Below the pieces are notes generated by a model. It had not been told where the DNA came from. It saw only the letters and a program-made list of their open reading frames with translations, and did not search any database. Both the position numbers and the translations under genes were made by a program. From NCBI GenBank assembly GCA_032718475.1, contig JAUCBJ010008314.1, forward strand, positions 1 to 54,127: 54,127 bases of DNA, in the 5' to 3' direction. This document shows, one piece after another, positions 20,933-30,116 of this stretch (its first letter is position 1; every line of letters begins with the position of its first letter). Origin of the DNA: Nemertoderma westbladi. Its lineage: Eukaryota > Xenacoelomorpha > Nemertodermatida > Nemertodermatidae.

Positions 20933-22463
20933 CCTGTTGGTTTATTAGCTCCTGTAGATTAACAGAGTACTGCCTGTTCAGGGACCTAGATGCAGCTTTA
21001 ACTGCATTCTTGGCCGCTGTAGTCTGTTTGAGTCGGGACTCTTTCTGCGCCTTATGAAGGTCATTTCGGCACTTCTGAATTTTGTTGTCAGTCCAGGGGG
21101 CCCTTTTCCTGTTTCGAGGGTATACAGGAACTGTTTCTGCAGCTGCTAACTTAACTGCTTCTGTAAAGGCAGTATAGCCCTCACAGTGATCTGCCGCCTC
21201 AGAGGCAAGAGCCTCATACCTGTTGCTCAGCTGTAGTGTGAAGCTGGATCTCACACTTGGCTGTTGCAACAGAGAGGACCAGTCATGCCGTGGCAAGGCA
21301 GATTTCGTTGTTCTGCTAGCACGCAGACTAAGTCTTACCTTGGCCACAATAAGGCGGTGATCACTGGAGAAGGGTCGAAGTGTAAATGCATTACAGTCTT
21401 GTATAGAGCTCCTGTATTTCCTACGAAACAGAATATGGTCTATCTGGGACTTGTGACCACTGGGTCCACTATGAGTCCATAGCTTTCCAGTTCGCTTCTT
21501 GAACTGGGTTCCAGCCGAAAACAATCCATTTCCAGAGATAAAATCCTGAAGATGGACAGAATTTCGGTTAACACTATTGCTATAGACCCAGGGCGATGTA
21601 GGTGATTGATGCAGACTTGCATTAAAGTCTCCCAGGAATGTTAAGAATGCATGCTGATCCACTCCATCAGTTGCTGCTTGTAGATTGTGGTAGAAATTTT
21701 CCACCTCCTCTACAGGGGCAACACTAGTTGGAGAGTAGCACACAATCAGAACCACCTTAGGAAACTTCTTAGCCAGTCTTCCAGAACATGAGAAGTGGCA
21801 ACGGATGATGCGGTTAGAGATTTGGTCTATTTTGTCCAATGCTGCATGTGCAGTTGGATTCATCAATAGACCAATTCCACCATTGCCACTATCATCTGCT
21901 GACGCGAGGGCGAGTCGCCAACCGCCCCCCATGTCCTTAATCAGAACCTCATCAGTCTGTCCAGTCTGCATTCGGTGCTCTTGAACACCCACTGCGCTAA
22001 GAGAAAGCTTATCTGCCAAGGCAGTCAGCTCACCTTGTCGCATTGGGGACCCGAGTGTTAGGGTGTTTACTGAGGCTAGTCTAGTGACTTGCCTCAGATT
22101 CACCAATGGCTTTGTTGGTCGGGGTGGAACATGAGAGTAGCCTCCAACTCCAGAATCCCTCTCCCCATCACAATCTGGCCTCCCTGGTGACCCAGGGTTT
22201 GGGCCAGAAAGGTCATCAGGAAAGGGACTCAAAGAATTGTTGGCTGCTCTCTCTCCAGTAGGGGGTGAGACAGGCAGCCGGTCAGGAGTTAACTGACGCC
22301 TGTGAGGCCGATTGTGTCCGGTAATTCCACTGGCCTCTAGTGGCCGGACCTCCGCATTGCTAATGTAATCCATAGTGGGGGTTGGGGGGTGCTTTTTTGC
22401 CGAGTCAGCTCTCGGGGCAAATACCACACCCTGGTTTGCCATTCCACAGGGTGGGTGTCGCAA
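20829..22463 (-). CDS. LINE-B apurinic-type endonuclease part
   Basis: A 544-codon frame. About 125 N-terminal residues are Pro/Ser-rich without a recognised domain. Then comes an exonuclease-endonuclease-phosphatase fold: LASVNTLTLG, the metal-binding Glu in VGVQEHRM, LGDFNASL, QIDHILF and the terminal SDHRLIV. This enzyme nicks the target DNA that primes reverse transcription. A basic linker leads to the RT. The frame ends with 18 or so out-of-frame residues because of a one-base shift near 20873, after QAWKS; the RT frame picks up there. The first ATG (22463) is assumed as start; MDYISN further in is an alternative. Confidence 0.88.
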   Translation of the reverse strand: MRHPPCGMANQGVVFAPRADSAKKHPPTPTMDYISNAEVRPLEASGITGHNRPHRRQLTPDRLPVSPPTGERAANNSLSPFPDDLSGPNPGSPGRPDCDGERDSGVGGYSHVPPRPTKPLVNLRQVTRLASVNTLTLGSPMRQGELTALADKLSLSAVGVQEHRMQTGQTDEVLIKDMGGGWRLALASADDSGNGGIGLLMNPTAHAALDKIDQISNRIIRCHFSCSGRLAKKFPKVVLIVCYSPTSVAPVEEVENFYHNLQAATDGVDQHAFLTFLGDFNASLHQSPTSPWVYSNSVNRNSVHLQDFISGNGLFSAGTQFKKRTGKLWTHSGPSGHKSQIDHILFRRKYRSSIQDCNAFTLRPFSSDHRLIVAKVRLSLRASRTTKSALPRHDWSSLLQQPSVRSSFTLQLSNRYEALASEAADHCEGYTAFTEAVKLAAAETVPVYPRNRKRAPWTDNKIQKCRNDLHKAQKESRLKQTTAAKNAVKAASRSLNRQYSVNLQELINQQVDAINDADDSRQSSQAWKSDQSAYWAEKPTNHQG

Positions 22464-22877
22464 TGGAGTCAGATATGAGGCCCATCACCCATATCTACTC
22501 TGGCGTACATGACCCACCATTGGCTGTTGCAGCTCATCTGCTGGGTCATGCCCTGTACCCTTGCTGCCAGGTGCAGGTCGCAGTGAAGTGCCCTCAGAGT
22601 GGACATGAGAACACTCTACTCCTAACCAGCCATTGGTAGATCACCATCTGCCTGGTCAGGCCATATACCCCTGCAGCCAAGTATATGGGTCCTTAATCCA
22701 GGACCAAGGGCGTCCTTATCCCAGAACGAAGGGGGTCCTAGTTACAGGACCAGATTTGCCCTAGTAAGAGGGTCTATGCAGCTACAGGTGGCACCTCCTT
22801 TATGCTGCATGGAGGTGGCAAGTTTTCTTGATCAATGACCTAGAATACCTGACCTGACCTGAAGTATATAACTGAAG
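22464..22877 (-). other. LINE-B 5' leader
   Basis: Non-coding 414 bp between the right target duplication and the endonuclease ATG. It is expected to hold the internal promoter; no specific motif is identified. Internal repetition is visible, for example two similar blocks ending in CATGCCCTGTACCC and CAGGCCATATACCC. Confidence 0.6.
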
Positions 22878-23390
22878 GTATAACGCAAGTAACAAGATGA
22901 CACACTCATTTGATAGATTTTATGGATTTCAAAATTTGGTGCTAGCACTAAATTTTGCACCCACTTCCGAAAGTAAGTTTGAGATAGAAGTTTGAGATGT
23001 CTCTTTAGATTTTAATTTATTCCATTGAATTCAGAAACCCGTAAACCTATATAATGCGAGAAATAAGTTGCCACATTCTATTGAAGTATTGGATGGCTTT
23101 TCAAAATTTGGTGCTAGCACCAAATTTTGCACCCAGGATTGAAAAATGCAAGTTGGATATGTCTGGTGCAAGTCGTATTTATTCAATCAAAATCAGAACC
23201 CAAAAAAACCATATTACGCAAACAATCTTTTCACTTCAAACAATCAATTTACAAAATTGACATATATTCAAATTTTTGTGATAGCAACAACATTTGGCAC
23301 TCCCCGAAAAAAACAAGTTTAAAATTTTAGCACATTTAATATTTATTCCATTGAATTTCGAACACCAAAAACCGGTGTAACTCAAAATAG
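22878..23390. repeat. Palindrome-bearing tandem repeat, right part
   Basis: About three units of roughly 170 bp. The unit at 23102-23129 contains a perfect 28-bp palindrome whose half is CAAAATTTGGTGCT; the unit at 22930-22957 has the same with one mismatch; the third (about 23275) is degenerate. Confidence 0.8.
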
Positions 23391-24950
23391 AGGCATTACA
23401 AATCATATTCCATGAAAAGGAATTTTAAAAAACGTCTCAAAAATAGTGCTTGGGTTATAAAACTGATGATTGAAAAGTTACCAATATTTTTAAAAACCGT
23501 TTTCGCTATTAGGAAGACAACAGATTTTTCGGAGAAGTCATAAAATTTCAGATTCCCAACTGTGTTTCTTTTAGAGTTATAACAAAAAAACCACGGGGGT
23601 GCATATTGACCCCCCCCCCCCCGGTTTAATAGGGTTAACCAATTAAATAAATTAAATAAATAATAGGCGAGGTGAGGTGCACTGTGTCTGTCTAGAATAA
23701 CATTCAATGGAGCTGCAGCTTTTATGCAGGGCAGGGCAAACGGTGAGAAGAAAATACACGACTTTGTTTTCTTTGGATTGAAAAGCAGATTAATATGTTG
23801 TTGTAATAATCACTTGGTATTTAAAGTAAATCATGAGTGGTGAATGATGAATGGGAGATTTTTAATCACCTCACATTTAATAAATATTAATTCGACTAGT
23901 TACATTTCATCTCTTAACCACCGGTGGAAGTTTTTCTTTAGGCTTCAATAGGTATTACCGGTAGTCTCACGATACAATCAGAATTCACCATAATTGTTGG
24001 TAAAGTTGAGTTGCGAATAAAAGAAATCTGATATATTCAATAAGAAAACCAATGAGACTTTAACAATAGGCATCAAAATAATTATTATAAAGTTAAATAA
24101 ATATTAAAATAAATAAAATAATTAATGGCTCACCAGCTGAAAGTCGATTCAAATAACCAATGATTCTCGCAAAATTTAAACTGGTAGCTGTGTTATTGAC
24201 ATTCGTTTTTTGTTTTGGTTAGAATAACGCCACGGTAACCTGTTTCTTACGGAAGCCCAAAGCGGACAGCAAACTTGACACATTATATTGGGGACTTTGG
24301 GCTTCCGGAGTTTCTTATTATAAATAGATAACTTAATCGCGGAGGAGATATTAGTTTGGCGAGATAGGTTTTGCGTCAAGTCCCCCCCCCCCCCCCCCCC
24401 CTGTATCATGCTGATTCTATACAAACCTATTGGGGTATCAATACTCACAGGATTGAATAATTACTTGCCTGACTGACAGGACAGGAGTCGGTTAAAGGCT
24501 GCACTCATTGCGGCTGATAAATCCCGATAATAATGAAGAAGATGAGTCCTGGATGGAGTGGATTTTACGTGAAGATCTTAGTTGATAGAAGAGTTAATGA
24601 ATAATTTTCTTTTAGATAAGATTGTTGGCGTGTCTGCTACAATAACTATGCATTCATTTGCAATAGAACAAGTCGCACTGCCTGACTGAATCCTGGCTGG
24701 ACATCTTGACTGCAGATTATGGGGAAATAAAATTGCCATTTGAAACCAGTATTTATTCACCATTCCCCATCACCAAAGGACTCTCATGTGGGGCTGATGA
24801 ATTAATTACAAATAATTTATTTATACTAGTTGTTAATTCCGTTACGTCCCCCGTTAATAAATTAATTTATGGGCTACAGGTAATTAATTCATGTATTAAT
24901 TAATATTCGATACCTTCGAACAATAATGGAGAGATAGCGGTAAACCTCGC
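23391..24950. other. Intron sequence without recognised gene
   Basis: Contains C13 (23610-23622) and C20 (24382-24401) runs and a 13-bp stem hairpin (CGGAAGCCCAAAG at 24250-24262 with its complement at 24295-24307). A block at 24200-24245 (TTTGGTTAGAATAACG) recurs near 50395. No ORF with a known domain. Confidence 0.6.
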
Positions 24951-24959
24951 ACTGGGATT

Positions 24960-25981
24960 CTATGGGAATTAAAACGTAAAAGTTCTGCGCAATATAAACT
25001 GGCGCTGAAAAATTGTAGGAAAAATGAAGCAACGATGATTTTTGGTGATGCGCCCAAAAACAAGGTAACACAAAAAATCCACGTGCTAATATCGTATAGG
25101 TAACGCCCACACTTATGAGGATATTGCCAACTTGTTTCGTAATGGTTACGAAACTTCGTACAACAGTGTAGAGCCTGATTTGGCTGACGTTACATTTTTG
25201 AAGAGTAAATTTGAAACTTTGGATGGTTCCGACAGATTCCATATTTTCCCAAGGAATGTGGAAGAGGCCTTATCTAGTCTTAAACTTGGTAAGGCTTCCG
25301 GGCCAGACCAGTTGGCGCCAGAGTGCTGGTATTATGCAGGATGTCGACTGGCGGTTGTTCTTAGTTTACTTTTTAACTCATTTATTTCACACGGTTTTTT
25401 GCCACTCTCATTAATTACTAGTCATTTAATGCATATCGTTAAAAACAAGAACAACAAACTTACTGACCAGTTTAACTTTAGGCCTATAGCCACATCTAAT
25501 GCTTGCTCCAAGTTGTTAGAGTTTTGCTTCCTTTTGTTAATTAGGGGCTGTGTAAATATCACGCCTAATCAGTTTGGTTTTCGGTCTGGTCTCGGCACTG
25601 AAACCTTAATTTTTGCTTTTAAAGAAACAGTTCATTACTTTGTTTCAAGAGACACGCCAGTATTTACAGCTTTTTTTAGATGCTTCTATGGCATTCGACC
25701 GTGTCAATTATGTTAAACTTTTCAAAAAGTTGATTTTTTAAAAGGTTCCCGTTGGTGTAATAATACGTTTACTTTATTTTTGGTATTCAAATCAATTACT
25801 AGCGGTACGTTGGGCACTGCCACCAGCGCATCCTTCACTGTGTGCAATGGTGTCCGTCAGGGTAGTTTACTTTCTCCACTACTGTTCAACATATATCTGA
25901 ACGACTTAAGTATTATATTGAATAATCCCTTCCCTTTTTAGACGCGCAGGTTATGTGTACCTAGGTGGTTTAATCCTGCCT
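24960..25981 (+). pseudogene. Second-type non-LTR reverse transcriptase, 5' part
   Basis: A decayed plus-strand RT unlike LINE-A/B. It shows YKLALKNCRKNEAT, DIANLFRNGYETSYNSVE, the KLGKASGPDQLAPE motif, FNFRPIATSNACSKLLE, NQFGFRSGLGTE and, after a frameshift near 25680, a motif-A remnant. Later comes VCNGVRQGSLLSPLLFNIYL, the motif-B region, and the frame ends at about 25940. The pattern resembles CR1/L2/Jockey-type elements. The catalytic motif-C block is missing. E2 is inserted just after this block, and RT sequence resumes beyond it. Confidence 0.82.
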
Positions 25982-25986
25982 GTGTT

Positions 25987-26524
25987 TGTGACGGGATCAT
26001 CCGGAGATGAACCCGATTTATCCTGTTTTAGTTCACGCGTCCCCGCCGTGTGAAAGAGTGTAAGTTGAGGTTACTGTTGTTCGTTATATTGTGATCTTGA
26101 GACGTGATATAGATATAGATATAGATTGATGTTATACACTGACGTTCACAGGTTGACGGGATGACGGTAACTAAAATCCCGGTACTTCCCTAATTGTAAC
26201 TTACTGTACCACCAGTAACACTGAGATAACTGAGGTAATATGATTACTGCTTACTGGTTATATCGCACGGTGGCCTTATTGCTACTCAATCGGTGCCAGC
26301 CCCCCTCTGATTGGTTGCTACCCTTGTTGGCGCCCTTTGAGGTGTTCCCGTTCACCCCAGCTATTCTCTCCCTTGTCAGGATACTAACCCCTGACCCTTA
26401 TTGTGTGCTTCTCCTTCCCATTCTGTTGGGGAGACACGAGTTGGTTTGGGACCTAATCTCGTGTCCCCCAATATTGCTTATTGGCTTAACTTTGTGGAGT
26501 ATTGGCGGGATTGATTCGCTAACA
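25987..26524 (-). repeat. E2 3' LTR (538 bp)
   Basis: Begins TGTGACGGGATCATCC, ends GATTCGCTAACA. By eye identical to 33560-34097, which implies a very recent insertion or gene conversion. It shares its ends and a hairpin (GGGGAGACACGAG at 26428-26440 with CTCGTGTCCCC at 26458-26468) with the E1 and solo LTRs, but little else. Confidence 0.95.
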
Positions 26525-26533
26525 CTCCCCCCC
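26525..26533 (-). promoter_or_regulatory. Polypurine tract of E2
   Basis: Minus-strand GGGGGGGAG abutting the 3' LTR, identical to the tract of E1. Confidence 0.82.
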
Positions 26534-27671
26534 ATGCCATCTTCCCGGTGAAGATAGCATCAAACCATAAAGTGCGTTACAATCCCGCTGGATCCCGATC
26601 TAGCATCGGGTGTGGGGTGGAAATCTTTTCTTTTGGAGTCGGCTTTCCAGGCCGCTCCCTATGGGTATGATGTCACTACCCTCTGGCGTCTCGTGTCGGG
26701 CCGATCGTGCGCTTCTCTCACACAATTTTTGTTTCCCCAACACTCTCACCATTCTAACTTCGCTCTCTAACTCAACTCGCTCTCTCCCCACTCTTACACT
26801 CTCCCCACACCTGAATCGCACTCTTAACTTCTCGCCAACAGCTCTTCTCACTATTTCCTCTCTAATCTCTGCCACTCTCTAAGGCCCTGACCTCTAATGC
26901 TACCCCTGTGCTATCATACTATCTACCTTATCTAACTTACTAACTCTAACTATCTAACTCTACTAACTACTAACTCTACTCTCTGCTAACTCTTACTACT
27001 TTTAGCTCTAACTAAAAGCCTCTAACTTTCTACTAACTCTAACTAGAACTCTCTAACTTTCTGCTAAGTCTACTAACTCTTTTCTAACTCTGACTAAAAT
27101 CCTCCAACTAACTCTATCTCTATCTACGTGGCGCTAACGGTGCCCACAACCACAACCGGTACTACGTACCCTCTTACTAACTCTATCTCCATCTACGTGG
27201 CGCTAACGGTGCCCACAACCACAACCGGTACTACGTACCCTCTTACTAACTCTACCTCCATCTACGTGGCGCTAACGGTGCCCACAACCACTCTACTACT
27301 AACTCTAACTAAAACCCTCTATCTACGTGGCGCTCGTGGTGCCCACAACCAATCTCTGCTACTACTTTCTACGTGGCGCTTCCGGTGCCCACAACCACTC
27401 TACCACTGCTACTTTCTACGTGGCGCTTCCGGTGCCCACGACCCCCCTACTACTACTCGTGGCATGACAATATGCCACACTCCCTTACCCCGCCGCCTTC
27501 TAACTCTACTCTCCTATCTTCGAACTACTTCTTACTTCTACTAACTATTATTTTTAATTATTTAATTATTTATTATTATTTATTTTTTTTGTTTTTAATT
27601 AAATAATTAATTTCTTGTGGGAAGGGCGTCTCGCCCTCATTCCCACCCCCCTCAGTCCAAATATTGGACGA
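26534..27671 (-). other. E2 3' non-coding region
   Basis: Low-complexity CTAACTCT stretches, a tandem repeat at 27124-27450 and a 20-bp hairpin at 27459-27478 with GTGGCAT/ATGCCAC arms. No coding sequence. The layout parallels E1, so the region is probably functional in the element RNA. Confidence 0.75.
27124..27450. repeat. Tandem repeat in the E2 3' region (69-bp and shorter units)
   Basis: Six copies of the core TACGTGGCGCT followed by CGGTGCCCAC. The first three units are 69 bp and nearly identical; the later ones are 48-60 bp. Homologous to the 41-bp units of E1. Confidence 0.85.
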
Positions 27672-29459
27672 CTAAACTCTAAGCTGCCCCTCGATCTTCC
27701 ATCGATTCTTCCATGAGGCACTGTCCCGCTGTCCCCCTGTGCGTCCTCTTATCTTTCCACCCACTTTCCTCGCCAATTCCAACTTATCTGGAATTGGCTC
27801 TCCCCCTTTCACCACCCCAAAATCGGGTCTCTCCACCGCCTTCTTAACTATGTCCTCTCTTGGCATCAAAATGCCATCTCTTTCTTTGTTGTCTCCCGCC
27901 GGCAGAATGAATAGAAAGTGAAAGAACAGGCAGAACAGTAGTCCTATTCCTTTCCATCCTGCCTTCCTTCTCGACTTCCCCCTTGTCGGTATGCCTCCAA
28001 ACCGGACCTGCGTCTCTTCCGGACACTCCTCTGGACACTCCTCCAGACACTCCTCTAGACACTCCTCCCGACACTCCTCCGGGCACTCCCCCGGAGTGTT
28101 GTCCTCCGGACACCTCGCCGTCCACTCCGCTCCATCTCCATACCGATGCTTGCTGGGAAACCTACTCTCCTCTGCCCACTTTCTTACTGTCACCTCCCTA
28201 TTTTGCTCTACTATCTCTTGTTTCTCCTCTACTTCCTCTGCGCCTGCGGTGCCTGGTAACATGCACCCTGATGTCTCTGTCACACTGCATGGTATCTTAG
28301 TTTTAACTGGGCCGCTAAGCGTCCATCCGAACGGCGTGAGGATCGCCGTCGGGTCCCGCTGCCTGTCTTCGCCGAAGACCGTCTTCGTTCTCTCGTGGGC
28401 CGTCGGGCAGTCCATCCCTACTATAATGGACACCTTCCTAACGTCCACCTTTGGTATTGAGAAATCGATACCGTCCAGGAATCTATACTGCTCGACCTCA
28501 ATGTTGGTTGGTCGCCTGGCGTTGATGTTTATCGATTCGATGATGTGGATGGGGTCGATCGTCGCCCCATAGTCGCATCCCGGTGCAATCGCTGCTATCC
28601 TGCACCGCCCTGCCCTCGTCTCCAGGACCTCATCTTTACTCGAGACGGTAGTCACCGCCATTCTATTCGGCCTTGTCTTTAGCCCTATCTCTTCGGCCAC
28701 CCAGTTCTCCACCAGCGTGAAGTCCGCTCCGCTGTCGACCAGCATTAATGTCGTTACTGATCGACCGCCCTCTCCTGATATCTTTACTGGTACTACCCCG
28801 AGTAGTACTTTTCTCTTCTTCTCCTCTTCTATAGTGCTTGTGGCCATTGCCTGGCCTCCAGTCTCGGACTCTCTGACTGCTGTTTCTCTACACCCTCCGT
28901 ATCTGTGTCCCTCTACCACACATCGATGACATAGTCCGTTTGCGTCTGTGTAGGCTATACGATCTTGTTTGGGCAACGCTTGCCAGTGCTTACAACTACT
29001 GGTCTTATGTGTTCCGTCTCGATGTAATTGACATTCGAATCCTGGATTATAGCGTTCCCTGTATAGTCCCTCACGTATCGCGCGTAGGTTTATATGTACC
29101 GATTTAGTGTTTTGGTTGTCTGTACTCGGCCTACTGGGTATGTTGGGATTATGTTTATTTATGGTGTTATTTTCTTTCTGTCCCCGCCACGGTGTGGCCC
29201 TGCTACCAGCTAACTGTGGACTAGCAGTCCCCTGTGTGGCCGCATGTGGTAGTGATTGTCCCACTCCCGAGAATGGGTCTGTCGGATTATATTCGGGTTC
29301 AGGCCAGTTGTATTCGGTCTTAGGTGCCTTCCCCAAACTATCCTCGCTATAGACTGGGTCTGTTATTAGTTCGGCTTCATAGTTCAAGAAGCTCGACATC
29401 TCTTCTAGGCCCGGTTCCACACCCTTCTCTTCCCGTGTGGAGAAAGCGATTTTCCTCGT
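27672..29459 (-). CDS. E2 protease and C-terminal part of the polyprotein
   Basis: The open frame of 582 codons starts at 29420, but true homology to E1 begins around the gag end near 29459. It contains the zinc motif (FECQLHRDGTHKTSSCKHW, LCHRC), the aspartic protease with LMLVDSGADFTLVE, GMDCPTAHE and LTPFGWTLSG, then an expanded cysteine repeat (CPEE, CREE, CLEE units; 28010-28095 at DNA level, 12-bp period), a hydrophobic segment (LLFCLFFHFLFILPAG) and a charged tail. It is separated from the gag part by a roughly 35-bp deletion relative to E1, which puts it out of frame, so the E2 polyprotein cannot be made whole. Confidence 0.85.
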   Translation of the reverse strand, partial: TRKIAFSTREEKGVEPGLEEMSSFLNYEAELITDPVYSEDSLGKAPKTEYNWPEPEYNPTDPFSGVGQSLPHAATQGTASPQLAGSRATPWRGQKENNTINKHNPNIPSRPSTDNQNTKSVHINLRAIREGLYRERYNPGFECQLHRDGTHKTSSCKHWQALPKQDRIAYTDANGLCHRCVVEGHRYGGCRETAVRESETGGQAMATSTIEEEKKRKVLLGVVPVKISGEGGRSVTTLMLVDSGADFTLVENWVAEEIGLKTRPNRMAVTTVSSKDEVLETRAGRCRIAAIAPGCDYGATIDPIHIIESININARRPTNIEVEQYRFLDGIDFSIPKVDVRKVSIIVGMDCPTAHERTKTVFGEDRQRDPTAILTPFGWTLSGPVKTKIPCSVTETSGCMLPGTAGAEEVEEKQEIVEQNREVTVRKWAEESRFPSKHRYGDGAEWTARCPEDNTPGECPEECREECLEECLEECPEECPEETQVRFGGIPTRGKSRRKAGWKGIGLLFCLFFHFLFILPAGDNKERDGILMPREDIVKKAVERPDFGVVKGGEPIPDKLELARKVGGKIRGRTGGQRDSASWKNRWKIEGQLRV

Positions 29460-30061
29460 CCTATCGTGGTGATGTTGTTAGACGCGTTGAGTTCGTATGG
29501 TGCGTCCAACGTCTTTAACACGATCAGCGCCTTTTCAACTTTGTTAGCAAACGTCTTAATGCTAACGGGATTATCCTGTAGGCCACCCGTTGTTATGCCT
29601 CTCAGGGTTTGCCTGATGATCTTGGCTGGGTGCCCGTATTCCCTGTCCAGTGCCCGCCATGCTGTCGTGAAGCCCCCTTCTATACCCTGGTATTGCCTCA
29701 CGATGTCGTATGCTGGGCCTCCCGTGTATACTTGCAGATACTTTAGGCACTCCGCCTGCGTCAAATTTTTTGTTAGTATCTCGTTGCTATACATGCGCCG
29801 AAACTGAAGATATTCTTCCGGCCTACTCCCATCGAATTTGAATGGTTCCACGGGTGGTAACTCGATCCTTGTTTTTAACGCATCGATTAACGTGGCCATC
29901 CCCACTGCTTGCGCCTCTAATGGGTTCGATGGATGTTGCATGGTTTCCCTTGCTTGGTGCGGTCCACCCGTTCTATTCTCTGCTCTCCTCTGACTTGGGT
30001 ATATCATTGGGGGTAGCGGCCCCCTCCATATTTCTGTGTCACACGATTTGTTTTCGTCCAA
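29405..30061 (-). pseudogene. E2 gag domain, isolated by frame lesions
   Basis: A 218-codon frame with the gag block PPVEPFKFDGSRPEEYLQF and WRALDREYGHPAKII, nearly identical to E1. Upstream it is cut from the N-terminal part by an indel in the short C run at about 30125-30133. Downstream the deletion at 29459 replaces the end of gag with unrelated residues. Confidence 0.85.
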
Positions 30062-30116
30062 GGGATTCGTTCTCGCTTCTATCGGGGTATATTGTTGATA
30101 TTGCGATGGGGGAATG

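Larger units (their letters stand above)
19103..22877 (-). mobile_element. RTE-like non-LTR retrotransposon, near full length (LINE-B)
   Basis: Flanked by the 10-bp target duplication GTATAACGCA (19093-19102 and 22878-22887). In element orientation it has about 414 bp of leader, an endonuclease frame (22463-20829), a reverse transcriptase frame (20932-19145) and a short 3' end with an AGT-type repeat tail. Insertion in the palindrome repeat is confirmed because the repeat sequence resumes after the right duplication. One frame break near 20873 is the only obvious lesion. It shares very high identity with LINE-A, which points to recent activity of the family. Confidence 0.93.

Noticed and set aside
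26240-26551. 103-codon ORF found identically at 33813
   Set aside because: Lies in the LTR; its duplication simply reflects the two LTRs of E2.
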